Below are positions 19,794 to 28,454 of a DNA stretch of 64,000 nt, one piece after another. Position 1 is the first letter of the stretch; the number at the start of each line of letters is the position of its first letter. The notes under the pieces are model-generated. The model was not told the origin of the DNA, ran no database searches, and was given only the letters and a program-made list of their open reading frames with translations. Origin of the DNA: Xylophilus sp. GW821-FHT01B05 (GTDB lineage: Bacteria > Pseudomonadota > Gammaproteobacteria > Burkholderiales > Burkholderiaceae_C); the NCBI GenBank assembly GCA_038961845.1, contig CP152408.1, positions 4,898,001-4,962,000 of the forward strand. Direction: 5' to 3'. The position numbers were made by a program, and so were the translations under genes.

Positions 19794-21146
19794 TTGAACA
19801 ACGGTTTCCTGGCCGTCGGGGAAGCATTGCTGACCCGTGCAGCCCACAGTGTCCAGCGGCATCCCAAACGTGTCACCGCAGTCATCGGCGCCCTGCTGCT
19901 GTTCGGCGGCGGCGGCGCTTTTGCCGTGGCCAATCTGGCCCCCGATCCAGCCGATCTGCCTGTCAGACAAATCCTGCAATCTGTCCAGCCCTTGTCCGCT
20001 GCCGTGCCGCTGGAAGTGCTGGACATGCACCAGATGCGCCTGTTCCGCACCGAGACCACGCGCTCGACCGACACGGCAGACTCCCTGCTGCAACGCCTGG
20101 GCGTGAATGACCCAGCCGCCGCCACCTTCCTGCGCCGCGACGAACGCGCCCGCCAGGCAGTGCTGGGCCGTGTCGGCCGGCTGGTGTCGGCCGAAGCCTC
20201 GGACGACCACGGACTGCTGCGCCTGACGGTGCGCTGGAGCGCAGACGACGCCGAGCAGTTCCAGCGCCTGGTGGTCGAGAAGACCGCTGACGGCTTTGCC
20301 AGCCACATCGAATCCGCCCCGACGACGGTCTCCAGCCGCCTGGGCAGCGGCGTGATCCAGACCTCGCTGCTGGCCGCGACTGACGCCGCCAACATCCCCG
20401 AATCGGTCGCCAACCAGGTCGCCGAAATCTTCTCCAGCAGCATCGACTTCCGCCGTCACCTGCGCAAGGGCGACCGCTTCACCGTCGTCTACGAAACCAT
20501 AGAAGCCGACGGCGAAGTGCTGCGCCCCGGCCGCGTGCTGAGCGCAGAGTTCGTCAATGACGGCAAGGCGCTGGAAGCCATGTGGTTCCAACCCAAGGGC
20601 GAGAAAGGCGCGTACTACACGCTGGACGGCCAGAGCCTGAATCGCGCCTTCCTCAGCGCGCCGCTGCAGTTCACCCGCGTCTCCAGCGGTTTCTCGAACC
20701 GTTTCCACCCCATCCTCAAGCAATGGCGCGCCCACCTGGGCACCGACTTTGCAGCGCCCAGCGGCACGCCAGTGCGCACTGTGGGCGACGGCGTGGTCGA
20801 GTTCGCCGGCGTGCAGAACGGCTACGGCAACGTGATCTTCGTGCGCCATCGCAACGACTACGTCACGGTCTACGCCCACCTGAGCCGCATCAACGTCAGC
20901 CGCGGCCAGAGCGTGGCCCAGGGCCAGAACATCGGCAATGTCGGCCAGACCGGCTGGGCCACAGGCCCGCACCTGCACTTCGAATTCCGCGTGCGCGGCG
21001 TGCAGGAAGACCCCATGACCGTCGCGCGCCAGAGCGAGGCTACCCAGCTCACCGCTGCGGCGCGACCTGAGTTCGACCGGCTCGCCGCCACCATGCGCAT
21101 CGAACTGCAGACCGCCAGCCAGTCGGAGTTGGCTAGTTCGGACTAA
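19794..21146 (+). CDS. M23-family peptidoglycan endopeptidase (membrane anchored)
   Basis: The 450 aa product has an N-terminal transmembrane anchor (VTAVIGALLLFGGGGAFAVAN), an OapA/LysM-like middle domain with FRRHLRKGDRFTVVYE, and a C-terminal LytM/M23 domain with the zinc ligands in HLGTDFAAPSGTPV and GPHLHFEF plus VYAHLSRI. It is likely a cell-wall cross-link hydrolase of the MepM type. I assign a TTG start at 19794 with GGGGA upstream, since no ATG is near the anchor. It is divergent from tyrS and followed by anmK, a muropeptide recycling enzyme, so this is a small cell-wall locus. Confidence 0.9.
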   Translation: MNNGFLAVGEALLTRAAHSVQRHPKRVTAVIGALLLFGGGGAFAVANLAPDPADLPVRQILQSVQPLSAAVPLEVLDMHQMRLFRTETTRSTDTADSLLQRLGVNDPAAATFLRRDERARQAVLGRVGRLVSAEASDDHGLLRLTVRWSADDAEQFQRLVVEKTADGFASHIESAPTTVSSRLGSGVIQTSLLAATDAANIPESVANQVAEIFSSSIDFRRHLRKGDRFTVVYETIEADGEVLRPGRVLSAEFVNDGKALEAMWFQPKGEKGAYYTLDGQSLNRAFLSAPLQFTRVSSGFSNRFHPILKQWRAHLGTDFAAPSGTPVRTVGDGVVEFAGVQNGYGNVIFVRHRNDYVTVYAHLSRINVSRGQSVAQGQNIGNVGQTGWATGPHLHFEFRVRGVQEDPMTVARQSEATQLTAAARPEFDRLAATMRIELQTASQSELASSD

Positions 21147-21151
21147 GCTCG

Positions 21152-21297
21152 CCCCCAGGCTACGCACTTCGTGTCTCCGCCAACCCCCTTCCGGGGTGTA
21201 CTAGGTTCACCCCCAGGCTGCGCACTTCGTGTCTCCGCCAACCCCCTTCCGGGGGCAACACCGGTGGACCGGCAAAGCCGGATCCACGGTGTTCTTG
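21152..21297. repeat. GC-rich repeat family B, tandem pair (copy 1)
   Basis: Two direct copies with a 58 bp period begin CCCCCAGGCT(A/G)CGCAC at 21152 and 21210, each continuing TTCGTGTCTCCGCCAAC and CCCCTTCCGGGG. A GGTGGACCGGC-AAA-GCCGGATCCACG hairpin follows (about 21261-21290). The same words, reverse-complemented, recur near 47455, 58329 and partly 46900. Confidence 0.7.
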
Positions 21298-21328
21298 GGA
21301 TGGCCGCTATCTGGCACAGTAAGTAGTG

Positions 21329-22450
21329 ATGCACACGCCTTGCTACATCGGATTGATGTCCGGCACATCCCTCGATGGTGTGGACGGGGTGCTGGCGGAG
21401 TTTCCGGCGGATGGCGCTGGGGCGCGGGTGCTGCGACATGCCACGGCGCCGTTTCCGGCGGCCTTGCGGGCTGAGTTGCTGGCCCTGAACCGCAGCGGCC
21501 CTGACGAACTGCACCGTGCCGCGCTTGCTGGCAATGGCTTGTCGCGGGTCTACGCGGAAGTGGTTACAGCCTTGCTGACCGCCGCCGGACTGCCAGCAAG
21601 CTCTGTACGCGCCATTGGCGCCCACGGCCAGACCGTGCGGCATCGGCCGCTGGAGTTCGATGGCACGGGCTATACATTGCAGTTGCAAAACCCCTCACTG
21701 CTTGCCGAGCTCACCGGCATCGACGTGGTGGCGGATTTCCGCAGCCGCGATCTGGCCGCCGGCGGCCAAGGTGCGCCGCTGGTGCCGGCTTTTCACCAGG
21801 GCTGGTTCGGGCGTGCGGATGCGACGGTCGCCGTGCTCAATATCGGCGGCATCTCGAACCTCAGCGTGCTGCCTGCGGCGGGCGTCAACACCACCGGCTT
21901 CGATTGCGGGCCCGGCAATGCCCTGCTGGACCACTGGTGCCAGCAGCACACCGGTCAGGCCTTCGATACCGACGGTGCCTGGGGCGCCACGGGCCGCGTA
22001 CTGCCAGCGCTGCTGGACACCCTCAAGGCCGAGCCCTTCTTTGCCCGCACGCCGCCACGCAGCACCGGCCGTGACCTGTTCAATGCCGAATGGCTGGCGG
22101 CCCACCTGGCGCCGCACAGCGCGGCACGGCCCGAAGACGTGCAGGCAACGCTTACCGCCCTCACCGTACAGACCTGCGCAGAGGCGCTGCTGCGCTACGG
22201 CCAGGGCAGCCAGCAGTTGATCGTCTGCGGTGGTGGCGCCTTGAACAGCGCCCTCATGCGCGGGCTGGCGGCCGCCCTGCCCGGGGTGCAGGTGCTGTCA
22301 TCCGCGCAAGCCGGATTGCCGCCGCTGCAGGTGGAGGCCACCGCCTTTGCCTGGCTGGCCCATCGCACGGTAGAGCGCCGCACGGCCAGCCTGGCCGCCG
22401 TTACAGGCGCCCGGGGGCCGCGCATCCTGGGCGCGATCTACCCGGCCTAG
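21329..22450 (+). CDS. anmK: Anhydro-N-acetylmuramic acid kinase
   Basis: AnmK phosphorylates and opens 1,6-anhydroMurNAc during cell-wall recycling. The 373 aa product starts MHTPCYIGLMSGTSLDGVDGVL and has AIGAHGQTVRHRP, VVADFRSRDLAAGGQGAPLVPAFH, NIGGISNLSVL, GFDCGPGNALLDHWC and VCGGGALN. A GTG one codon upstream is also possible. It lies after the M23 peptidase and its stop overlaps the convergent MFS stop by the shared bases CTAG. Confidence 0.94.
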   Translation: MHTPCYIGLMSGTSLDGVDGVLAEFPADGAGARVLRHATAPFPAALRAELLALNRSGPDELHRAALAGNGLSRVYAEVVTALLTAAGLPASSVRAIGAHGQTVRHRPLEFDGTGYTLQLQNPSLLAELTGIDVVADFRSRDLAAGGQGAPLVPAFHQGWFGRADATVAVLNIGGISNLSVLPAAGVNTTGFDCGPGNALLDHWCQQHTGQAFDTDGAWGATGRVLPALLDTLKAEPFFARTPPRSTGRDLFNAEWLAAHLAPHSAARPEDVQATLTALTVQTCAEALLRYGQGSQQLIVCGGGALNSALMRGLAAALPGVQVLSSAQAGLPPLQVEATAFAWLAHRTVERRTASLAAVTGARGPRILGAIYPA

Positions 22451-23889
22451 ACGTTCTCTACGGCGTCCGTCTCCACGGGCACCAGCTTGGCCGGGATGCC
22501 TTCGGGATCAGGCGTCAGCTGCCAGAAGATGGCGGAAGCCGCCAAGGTCATCAGGCCCATCGTGGCAAACGTGGCCCGGAACGCCGGCAAGGTGTGGCCA
22601 CCCGTCGCGTCAGCGCCAAAGTAGCTGCCAAACCCGGCCAGCACCGCGCCTGCCGCCGCCACACCCAACCCCATTGCCAGCATCTGCACCATCGACAGCA
22701 GGCTGTTGCCGCTGCTGGCCATGCCGCCTTCCAGGTCCTTGAGCGTGACCGTGTTCATGGCCGTGAACTGCATCGAGTTGACCGCGCCAAAGCAGGCCAA
22801 CTGCACGATGCGCAGCCACAGCGGCTGGTCCAGCGACACCAGGGCAAAACTGGTCATGATGAGCCCGACCATCGCGGTATTGCCCACCAGCATGCGCCGA
22901 TAGCCAATACGGGCCACCAGGCGCGTGACCACCGGTTTGGCCGCCATGCCGGCCAACGCCACAGGCAGCAGCATCATCCCGGCCTGCGACGGCGAATAGC
23001 CCATGCTGACCTGCAACAGCAACGGGATCAGGAAGGGCATGCAACTGCTGCCGATACGCGCAAACAGATTGCCCAACAGGCCCACCCGCAGCGAGGCGAC
23101 CGAGAACAGCTCCGGCGCAAACAGCGGGTCTGGCCGGCGCAGTGCATGCAACCAATAGGCCGCCAGACTCGCCAGCCCGAATATCAGCAGCAGCACCACG
23201 GTCGCCTGCCGCAGGCCCAGCTCCGACAAGCCGTCGAGCGACAGCGATATCGCCACCATGCCAAAGGCCAGCAAGCCGTAGCCACCCAGGTCGAAGCGCG
23301 CCATCACCATGCTGCGCCCTTCGGGCATATAGCGCAGCGTGGCAATACAACCCACCAGCGCCACCGGCAGATTGATCAGGAAGATCCAGTGCCAGGACAC
23401 GTACTGCACCAGCCAGCCGCCCAGCGTCGGCCCCAGCAGCGGGCCGATCAGGCCCGGCACGGCAACAAAGCTGATGGCACGCAGAAACTGCTCGCGCGGG
23501 AAAGCCCGCAGAACCGCCAGGCGGCCCACCGGCAGCAGCAAGGCGCCACCCAGGCCCTGTAGCACGCGCGAGGCAACGAGCTGACTCAGGTTCTGCGACA
23601 CGGCGCAGAACAATGAGCCCAGGGCGAACAACAGAATGGCGCTGAAGAACACGCGCCGGGTGCCAAAGCGGTCAGCCACCCAGCCCGAGGCCGGGATCAG
23701 CATGGCCATGGTGAGCGAATACACCACCACCACCGACTGCATGCGCAGAGGGCTCTCGCCCAGGCTGCTGGCCATGGCGGGCAAGGCGGTGTTGACGATG
23801 GTCGCATCCAGCGTCTGCATGAAAAAGCCCACAGCCACCAGCCAGAGCAGCGGGGTCCCGGAGGAGGCAGGGTTCGACAGGCGATTCAT
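22447..23889 (-). CDS. MFS multidrug exporter, DHA2 (EmrB/QacA) family
   Basis: The 480 aa product has about 14 hydrophobic segments. Motifs: MQTLDATIVNTALPAMA in TM1, the motif A stretch GWVADRFGTRRVF between TM2 and TM3, SRVLQGLGGALLLPVG (motif B) and GPLLGPTLGGWLVQYVSWHWIFLINLP (motif C). These identify a drug:H+ antiporter of the 14-TM group. No membrane-fusion gene is adjacent, and no regulator is adjacent either, so the substrate is unknown. Confidence 0.9.
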   Translation of the reverse strand: MNRLSNPASSGTPLLWLVAVGFFMQTLDATIVNTALPAMASSLGESPLRMQSVVVVYSLTMAMLIPASGWVADRFGTRRVFFSAILLFALGSLFCAVSQNLSQLVASRVLQGLGGALLLPVGRLAVLRAFPREQFLRAISFVAVPGLIGPLLGPTLGGWLVQYVSWHWIFLINLPVALVGCIATLRYMPEGRSMVMARFDLGGYGLLAFGMVAISLSLDGLSELGLRQATVVLLLIFGLASLAAYWLHALRRPDPLFAPELFSVASLRVGLLGNLFARIGSSCMPFLIPLLLQVSMGYSPSQAGMMLLPVALAGMAAKPVVTRLVARIGYRRMLVGNTAMVGLIMTSFALVSLDQPLWLRIVQLACFGAVNSMQFTAMNTVTLKDLEGGMASSGNSLLSMVQMLAMGLGVAAAGAVLAGFGSYFGADATGGHTLPAFRATFATMGLMTLAASAIFWQLTPDPEGIPAKLVPVETDAVENV

Positions 23890-23916
23890 CGAGTCAGGTC
23901 AGTCAAAAAGAACGCG

Positions 23917-23945
23917 AAAACGAAAAAGCCGCCCGGAGGCGGCTT
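23917..23945 (-). terminator. Terminator after erpA
   Basis: AAGCCGCC-CGGA... pairs with GGCGGCTT (stem 23926-23945) and on the minus strand is followed by TTTTTCGTTTTCG. It ends the erpA transcript before the MFS gene. Confidence 0.82.
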
Positions 23946-23984
23946 GTCGGCGGTGTGCGAAGCAGCGCACGCTCGCAGGGGAAT

Positions 23985-24353
23985 TCAGGCCGAGAAGCTG
24001 GAGCCACAACCGCAGGTGGTGGTGGCGTTCGGGTTCTTGATCACGAACTGCGCGCCCTGCAGGTCTTCCTTGTAGTCGATCTCGGCACCCACCAGGTACT
24101 GGTAGCTCATGGCGTCGATCAGCAGGGACACGCCATTCTTGGTCATGGTGGTGTCGTCCTCGTTGGTGATTTCGTCGAACGTAAAGCCGTACTGGAAGCC
24201 CGAGCAACCACCGCCCTGCACGAAAACACGCAGCTTCAGGTCGGGGTTGCCCTCCTCGGCGATCAGGTCGGCCACCTTGGCGGCCGCGCTGTCGGTGAAC
24301 AGGATAGGCACGGGCATTTCTTCGGTCTGGATGATTTCAGCGACAGCGCTCAT
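23985..24353 (-). CDS. erpA: Iron-sulfur cluster insertion protein ErpA
   Basis: ErpA is an A-type carrier that delivers Fe-S clusters to targets such as isoprenoid synthesis enzymes. The 122 aa product has the three conserved cysteines in [11 protein letters not shown] and TTCGCGSSF at the C-terminus, and [23 protein letters not shown]. It lies downstream of rpsI-rplM on the same strand but is separated by a terminator, so it has its own promoter. Confidence 0.95.
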   Translation of the reverse strand: MSAVAEIIQTEEMPVPILFTDSAAAKVADLIAEEGNPDLKLRVFVQGGGCSGFQYGFTFDEITNEDDTTMTKNGVSLLIDAMSYQYLVGAEIDYKEDLQGAQFVIKNPNATTTCGCGSSFSA

Positions 24354-24463
24354 GGCGGGACTCCGGTGGGATGTGCGGGGGGACGCAAGGGGAATATGCT
24401 AGCGCAAAGCGCAAAAACAAGCCGCCCCGCGGTTTTTGCCGGTACGGCCAACAGGGCGATGCA

Positions 24464-24494
24464 ACAAAAAACAAAACCGCCACGAGGGCGGTTT
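24464..24494 (-). terminator. Terminator after rplM-rpsI
   Basis: AAACCGCC-ACGAG-GGCGGTTT (24474-24494), followed on the minus strand by TTTTGTTTTTTGTTGC. It lies about 120 bp downstream of the rpsI stop (24618), leaving a long 3' UTR. Confidence 0.85.
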
Positions 24495-24617
24495 GGGCAG
24501 CAAACGAAGTGCTGAGATTTGCGTAGCGAGGGCCTGCAGGGCAAGGCGCAAACCGGAGCAAGGCTTGCGCCTTGCGAGGATTTGCAACGCGGCCATGCAG
24601 GTCCGCAGTAGCAAAGA

Positions 24618-25010
24618 TCAGCGCTTCGAGAATTGCTTGCGGCGACGTGCAGAGTGCAGGCCGACCTTCTTACGTTCGACTTCACGTGCATCGCGGGTCA
24701 CGAAGCCGGCTTGGCTCAGTGCGGGCTTGAGCGTTGCGTCGTAGTCGATCAGGGCGCGGGTGATGCCGTGGCGGGTGGCACCGGCCTGGCCGGATTCACC
24801 GCCGCCGTGCACATTGACCTGGACGTCGAAGGTTTCGACGTGGTTGGTCAGCACGAGCGGTTGCTTGGCAATCATGATCGAGGTTTCGCGGCCGAAGTAC
24901 TCTTGTACGTCCTTGCCGTTGACCGTGATCTTGCCGGTACCCTTTTTCAGAAACACGCGGGCGACGCTGGATTTGCGACGGCCGGTGCCATTGTTCCATT
25001 CACCAATCAT
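24618..25010 (-). CDS. rpsI: 30S ribosomal protein S9
   Basis: The 130 aa product begins [20 protein letters not shown] and ends with the conserved basic tail [13 protein letters not shown] that reaches the P-site tRNA. It follows rplM by 10 bp on the same strand, the conserved L13-S9 operon. Confidence 0.97.
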   Translation of the reverse strand: MIGEWNNGTGRRKSSVARVFLKKGTGKITVNGKDVQEYFGRETSIMIAKQPLVLTNHVETFDVQVNVHGGGESGQAGATRHGITRALIDYDATLKPALSQAGFVTRDAREVERKKVGLHSARRRKQFSKR

Positions 25011-25020
25011 TCTCGGCTCC

Positions 25021-25449
25021 TCAGAGTTCCAGCACTTGCGGCTGTTGAGCGGTGTGCGGATGTTCCGCGCCACCGTAGACCTTGAGCTTCTTGATCATGG
25101 CGTAGCCGAGCGGGCCCTTGGGCAGCATGCCCTTGACAGCCTTCTCGAGTGCGCGGCCAGGGTGCTTGGCCTGCATGTCACGGAAGTTGGTAGCCGAGAT
25201 GCCGCCGGGATAGCCCGAGTGGCGGTAGTACACCTTGTCGGTCGACTTGGCGCCGGTCACCTTGAGGCGGGCGGCGTTGACGATGACGATGAAATCGCCG
25301 GTATCGACGTGAGGCGTATAAATGGCTTTGTGCTTGCCGCGCAGACGGAGGGCAACTTCGCTGGCTACCCGGCCGAGGACCTTGTCGGTCGCGTCAATCA
25401 CAAACCACTCGTGCACCACGTCAGCGGGTTTTGCGCTGAATGTAGACAT
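25021..25449 (-). CDS. rplM: 50S ribosomal protein L13
   Basis: The 142 aa product contains [19 protein letters not shown], the VVNA-type [10 protein letters not shown], and [30 protein letters not shown]. First gene of the L13-S9 operon. I choose the ATG at 25449 over the one at 25485 because the family N-terminus begins at [15 protein letters not shown]. The roughly 165 bp to the divergent rlmJ gene must hold both promoters and the L13 leader. Confidence 0.97.
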   Translation of the reverse strand: MSTFSAKPADVVHEWFVIDATDKVLGRVASEVALRLRGKHKAIYTPHVDTGDFIVIVNAARLKVTGAKSTDKVYYRHSGYPGGISATNFRDMQAKHPGRALEKAVKGMLPKGPLGYAMIKKLKVYGGAEHPHTAQQPQVLEL

Positions 25450-25615
25450 TGCTGAAAGCTTTCGAGTGAGCAGGCCCTTTTCCACGGTCGGTGTTTCTCT
25501 GAAGGAAACCTCTTAGGTGGGGATAAACCTCGCCGCGGGGCCAAGTAAGCGCTGCGAAGCCTTCCATTATAGGAAGTTTTCACCCTGGCCGGCAAGGCCG
25601 CTTACCATAGGGGCT

Positions 25616-26512
25616 ATGTTCAGCTACCGCCACGCCTTCCATGCGGGCAATCACGCCGATGTGCTCAAGCACACGACGCTGATTGCCATCCTCGACCACC
25701 TTGTGCAAAAGGAGGCGGCGCTGACGGTGCTCGACACCCATGCGGGCGCGGGGCTGTACCGCCTGGACGGCGACTATGCCACCAAGAGTGGCGAGGCGCT
25801 GGAAGGCATTTTTCGCCTCTACGGCAAGGCCCCTGCCGACTGCGCACCGGCGTTGCAGGCCTACCTGGATTTGGTGAAAAGCTTCAACCCCAGCGGCGCC
25901 AACCCCAAGGTCTACCCGGGCTCGCCTTTCTTGCTGGAGCGCCTGCTGCGCTCGCATGACCGGCTCAAGCTGTTCGAGCTGCACCCGACCGATGCGCGGG
26001 CGCTGTCGGGCAACATCGCGCAGCTCGAAGCCGGCCGGCAGATTGCGGTGCTGAACGAAGATGGCTTTGAGGGCGTGAAGAAGTTCATACCGCCGCCCGC
26101 GCGCCGCGCCCTGGTGCTGTGCGACCCAAGCTACGAGCTCAAGCAAGACTACGCCCGGGTAGCGGCCCTGGTGGCCGACAGCCTGAAGCGCTTTGCCACC
26201 GGCACCTATGCCGTGTGGTACCCGCTGATCGCCCGCCCCGAGGCACACGACCTGCCACGGCGGCTGCGCACGCTGGCCACGCAGGCCGGCAAGCCCTGGC
26301 TGCATGCCACGCTGACGGTGAAATCCTCCAAGATGGCCAGCGCCGCGGTGGCCGGCGAAGGCGCCAAGCGGCCCGGGCTGCCAGCCAGCGGCATGTTCGT
26401 GGTGAACCCGCCACACACGCTGAAGGCAGCGCTGGCCCCCGCGCTGCCGCAAATGGTGACGGCGCTGGGCCAGGACCGGCACGCGGCTTTTACGCTGGAA
26501 TCCGGCGGTTAA
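25616..26512 (+). CDS. rlmJ: 23S rRNA (adenine-2030-N6)-methyltransferase
   Basis: RlmJ methylates A2030 of 23S rRNA. The 298 aa product begins MFSYRHAFHAGNHADVLKH, the diagnostic N-terminus, followed by the SAM-binding LDTHAGAGLY and the catalytic-loop equivalent DPSYE (family DPPYE). Divergent from rplM, so a ribosome-related locus. The frame is open upstream to 25517, but the family start is clearly the ATG at 25616. Confidence 0.94.
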   Translation: MFSYRHAFHAGNHADVLKHTTLIAILDHLVQKEAALTVLDTHAGAGLYRLDGDYATKSGEALEGIFRLYGKAPADCAPALQAYLDLVKSFNPSGANPKVYPGSPFLLERLLRSHDRLKLFELHPTDARALSGNIAQLEAGRQIAVLNEDGFEGVKKFIPPPARRALVLCDPSYELKQDYARVAALVADSLKRFATGTYAVWYPLIARPEAHDLPRRLRTLATQAGKPWLHATLTVKSSKMASAAVAGEGAKRPGLPASGMFVVNPPHTLKAALAPALPQMVTALGQDRHAAFTLESGG

Positions 26513-26519
26513 GCCATCT

Positions 26520-27335
26520 TCAAGGCGAGGTCAGCGCCTCGGCCTGGTAGGCCCGGTGCAGCAATGCCTGAAAGGATGGCGCCAGCGGCAGGGGCATGGA
26601 GCCGATCCGGTGCACCGCCACACCCGGCGTCCATGAGTTCATGACCACGGCGCCGGCCAGCGTCGGCAGGTCTGCAAGCGTCAGCGCCTGAACACGCTGG
26701 GGAACGCCGAGACGATCCAGCTGCCGGCGAACGATGCCCATCGTGGTCCCGCCCAGCATCTCGGCCATGGGCCAGACCACGGCCTCGCCATCCCAGAAAG
26801 CCAGGTTCCAGATCGAGCCTTCGCTGAGCCGCCCTTGGCGATCCACAAAAGCGACATCGTCGAAGCCCTGCCCGACAGCCTGGCGCAGGAAATAGGTCTT
26901 GGCCACCTCGCCGACATGCTTCACGGCTGGGAGCACCCGTTCGTGCTCGATCACCGCCAATGCCAACGGGCCCGCCGGGCCGGATGCGGCCGGACCGGTG
27001 CGCACCAGGACCTCGGGCAGCACATCGGCGCCGGCCACGGTGAATTCCCCCGCCGGCGAGTACACCGTGACCACCAGTGAGAGATCCGCCGGGCCGGCCT
27101 CCAGCGCCGCCCGCAGATAGGCGCGCACGCTGGCGTCGGGCAGTGCCTGGCCGAACAGCTCCACCGAGGCAGACCGCAAACGCTCCAGATGCAGGTCCAG
27201 GCCCCTGACTTGGCCCCCGCGCACCTGCATGGCGCTGAAGTGCGCATAGCCCGCAAAGGCGAGCGGAGCCAAGTCTTCCGCGGTGGCCGGTCTGCCATTG
27301 CGTTGAACAACAAAAGAAGTCGGGCCAGCAGGCAT
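26520..27335 (-). CDS. Class IV PLP aminotransferase
   Basis: The 271 aa product belongs to the fold-type IV group (branched-chain aminotransferase, D-amino-acid transaminase, ADC lyase). The probable PLP lysine is in LPAVKHVG (Lys 139), followed by DDVAFVDRQGRLSEGSIWNLAF and the phosphate loop TTMGIVRRQL. GGAG lies 7 nt before the ATG at 27335. It is divergent from a LysR gene with a palindromic site between them, so it is likely regulated by that protein. Substrate not determinable here. Confidence 0.85.
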   Translation of the reverse strand: MPAGPTSFVVQRNGRPATAEDLAPLAFAGYAHFSAMQVRGGQVRGLDLHLERLRSASVELFGQALPDASVRAYLRAALEAGPADLSLVVTVYSPAGEFTVAGADVLPEVLVRTGPAASGPAGPLALAVIEHERVLPAVKHVGEVAKTYFLRQAVGQGFDDVAFVDRQGRLSEGSIWNLAFWDGEAVVWPMAEMLGGTTMGIVRRQLDRLGVPQRVQALTLADLPTLAGAVVMNSWTPGVAVHRIGSMPLPLAPSFQALLHRAYQAEALTSP

Positions 27336-27427
27336 GTATTCACTCCGAGGGTTTGGGTTGTGGTGCCGTGATCGCCTGCCGGGCAGTGCAATCATTAAGT
27401 TGCACAACTATCTCTTGTTGATCTGCC

Positions 27428-27451
27428 ATTGAAAAACTAGTACTTTTCAAT
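27428..27451. promoter_or_regulatory. Palindromic site in aminotransferase/LysR intergenic region
   Basis: Perfect 8-base arms ATTGAAAA (27428-27435) and TTTTCAAT (27444-27451) are separated by 8 bases containing CTAG. It lies between the divergent starts at 27335 and 27479 in an AT-rich stretch. Inferred to be the LysR operator and promoter region. Confidence 0.5.
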
Positions 27452-27478
27452 AAATCATCAAATATTGCTTGAAGATCA

Positions 27479-28405
27479 ATGACACGCATGCTGCCTGGAA
27501 CACGGGCACTCAGGACCCTGGAGGCCGCCGGGCGGCACTTGAACTTCACCCGCGCGGCCAACGAGTTGGGTTTGACGCCGGCGGCGGTCAGCTACCAGAT
27601 CAAGGAGTTCGAGGATCAGCTGGGCATGCTGCTGTTCACCCGCACCAGCCGCAGCATTCAGCTCACGCCCGCCGGCGCCGTGCTGCTCGAGGCTGCCGCC
27701 GACGCACTGGACGGCTTGCAGCGCGCCGCCAGCCGCGCCCGGCGCATGGCCCGCGGGGCGGCGCATCTGCGCGTTTCGCTGAGCGCACGGTTTGCCACGA
27801 ACTGGCTGCTGCCCCGGCTGCCAGAGTTCAGGGCCGCACATCCAGACCTGGAGCTGACCTTCGATATCTCCGATCAGATACGGGACTTCGACGCCGACGA
27901 TGTCGATGTGGCGATCCGCTTTGGCACCGGGAATGACACACACGTGTGCTCAGAGCGGCTGTTCGACACGGTGGTGGCTCCGGTCTGCAGCCCGCGGCTG
28001 CTCGAAACCGGCCCCAGGCTGGAAGAGCCGCGCGACCTGCTCCAGCACACGCTCTGCTACGTGGACTGGAAGACAGATGGCATGGTCTGGCCCCACTGGC
28101 GCATGTGGATGGCTGCCGCCGGCATTGAGGACTTCGACGACAGCAGGTGCATCGGCTTCTCGGATTCAAGCTACGTCGTGCAGGCCGTGCTCGACGGCGC
28201 GGCCGTAGGCCTGGCTGACCTAGACATGATCGGCAAGGACCTGGCGCAAGGCCGGTTGGTGCGGCTGTTCGATGTCAGCGTGCGTGTGGCGCCAGACTAC
28301 GCCTACCACCTGGTCTACCCGCAAAGCAGCAGCCAGGACCCGCGCATCCTCGCGTTTCGAGCGTGGATGCTCCAGCAGGCGGGGCAGCCGACTTCGCCTG
28401 CCTGA
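27479..28405 (+). CDS. LysR-family transcriptional regulator (GcvA-like)
   Basis: The 308 aa product has the LysR helix-turn-helix (TLEAAGRHLNFTRAANELGLTPAAVSYQIKEFEDQLGMLLF) and a ligand-binding domain with SLSARFATNWLLPRLPEF and DVDVAIRFG. Divergent from the class IV aminotransferase gene, its probable target. A bidirectional terminator follows directly. Two close ATGs (27479, 27488) could serve as start. Confidence 0.9.
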   Translation: MTRMLPGTRALRTLEAAGRHLNFTRAANELGLTPAAVSYQIKEFEDQLGMLLFTRTSRSIQLTPAGAVLLEAAADALDGLQRAASRARRMARGAAHLRVSLSARFATNWLLPRLPEFRAAHPDLELTFDISDQIRDFDADDVDVAIRFGTGNDTHVCSERLFDTVVAPVCSPRLLETGPRLEEPRDLLQHTLCYVDWKTDGMVWPHWRMWMAAAGIEDFDDSRCIGFSDSSYVVQAVLDGAAVGLADLDMIGKDLAQGRLVRLFDVSVRVAPDYAYHLVYPQSSSQDPRILAFRAWMLQQAGQPTSPA

Positions 28406-28409
28406 AACA

Positions 28410-28435
28410 AAAAAGGAGGCCGTGGCCTCCTTTTT
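28410..28435. terminator. Bidirectional terminator between LysR gene and porin
   Basis: AAAAAGGAGGCC-GT-GGCCTCCTTTTT is a near-perfect palindrome flanked by A and T runs on both sides, between the convergent LysR stop (28405) and porin stop (28455). Confidence 0.92.
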
Positions 28436-28454
28436 AGATGGGCGCAGCGCCGCG

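Noticed and set aside
25450..25615. L13 autoregulatory leader upstream of rplM
   Set aside because: A leader is expected from E. coli, but no clear mRNA structure mimicking the L13 site could be picked out by eye in this 166 bp gap.
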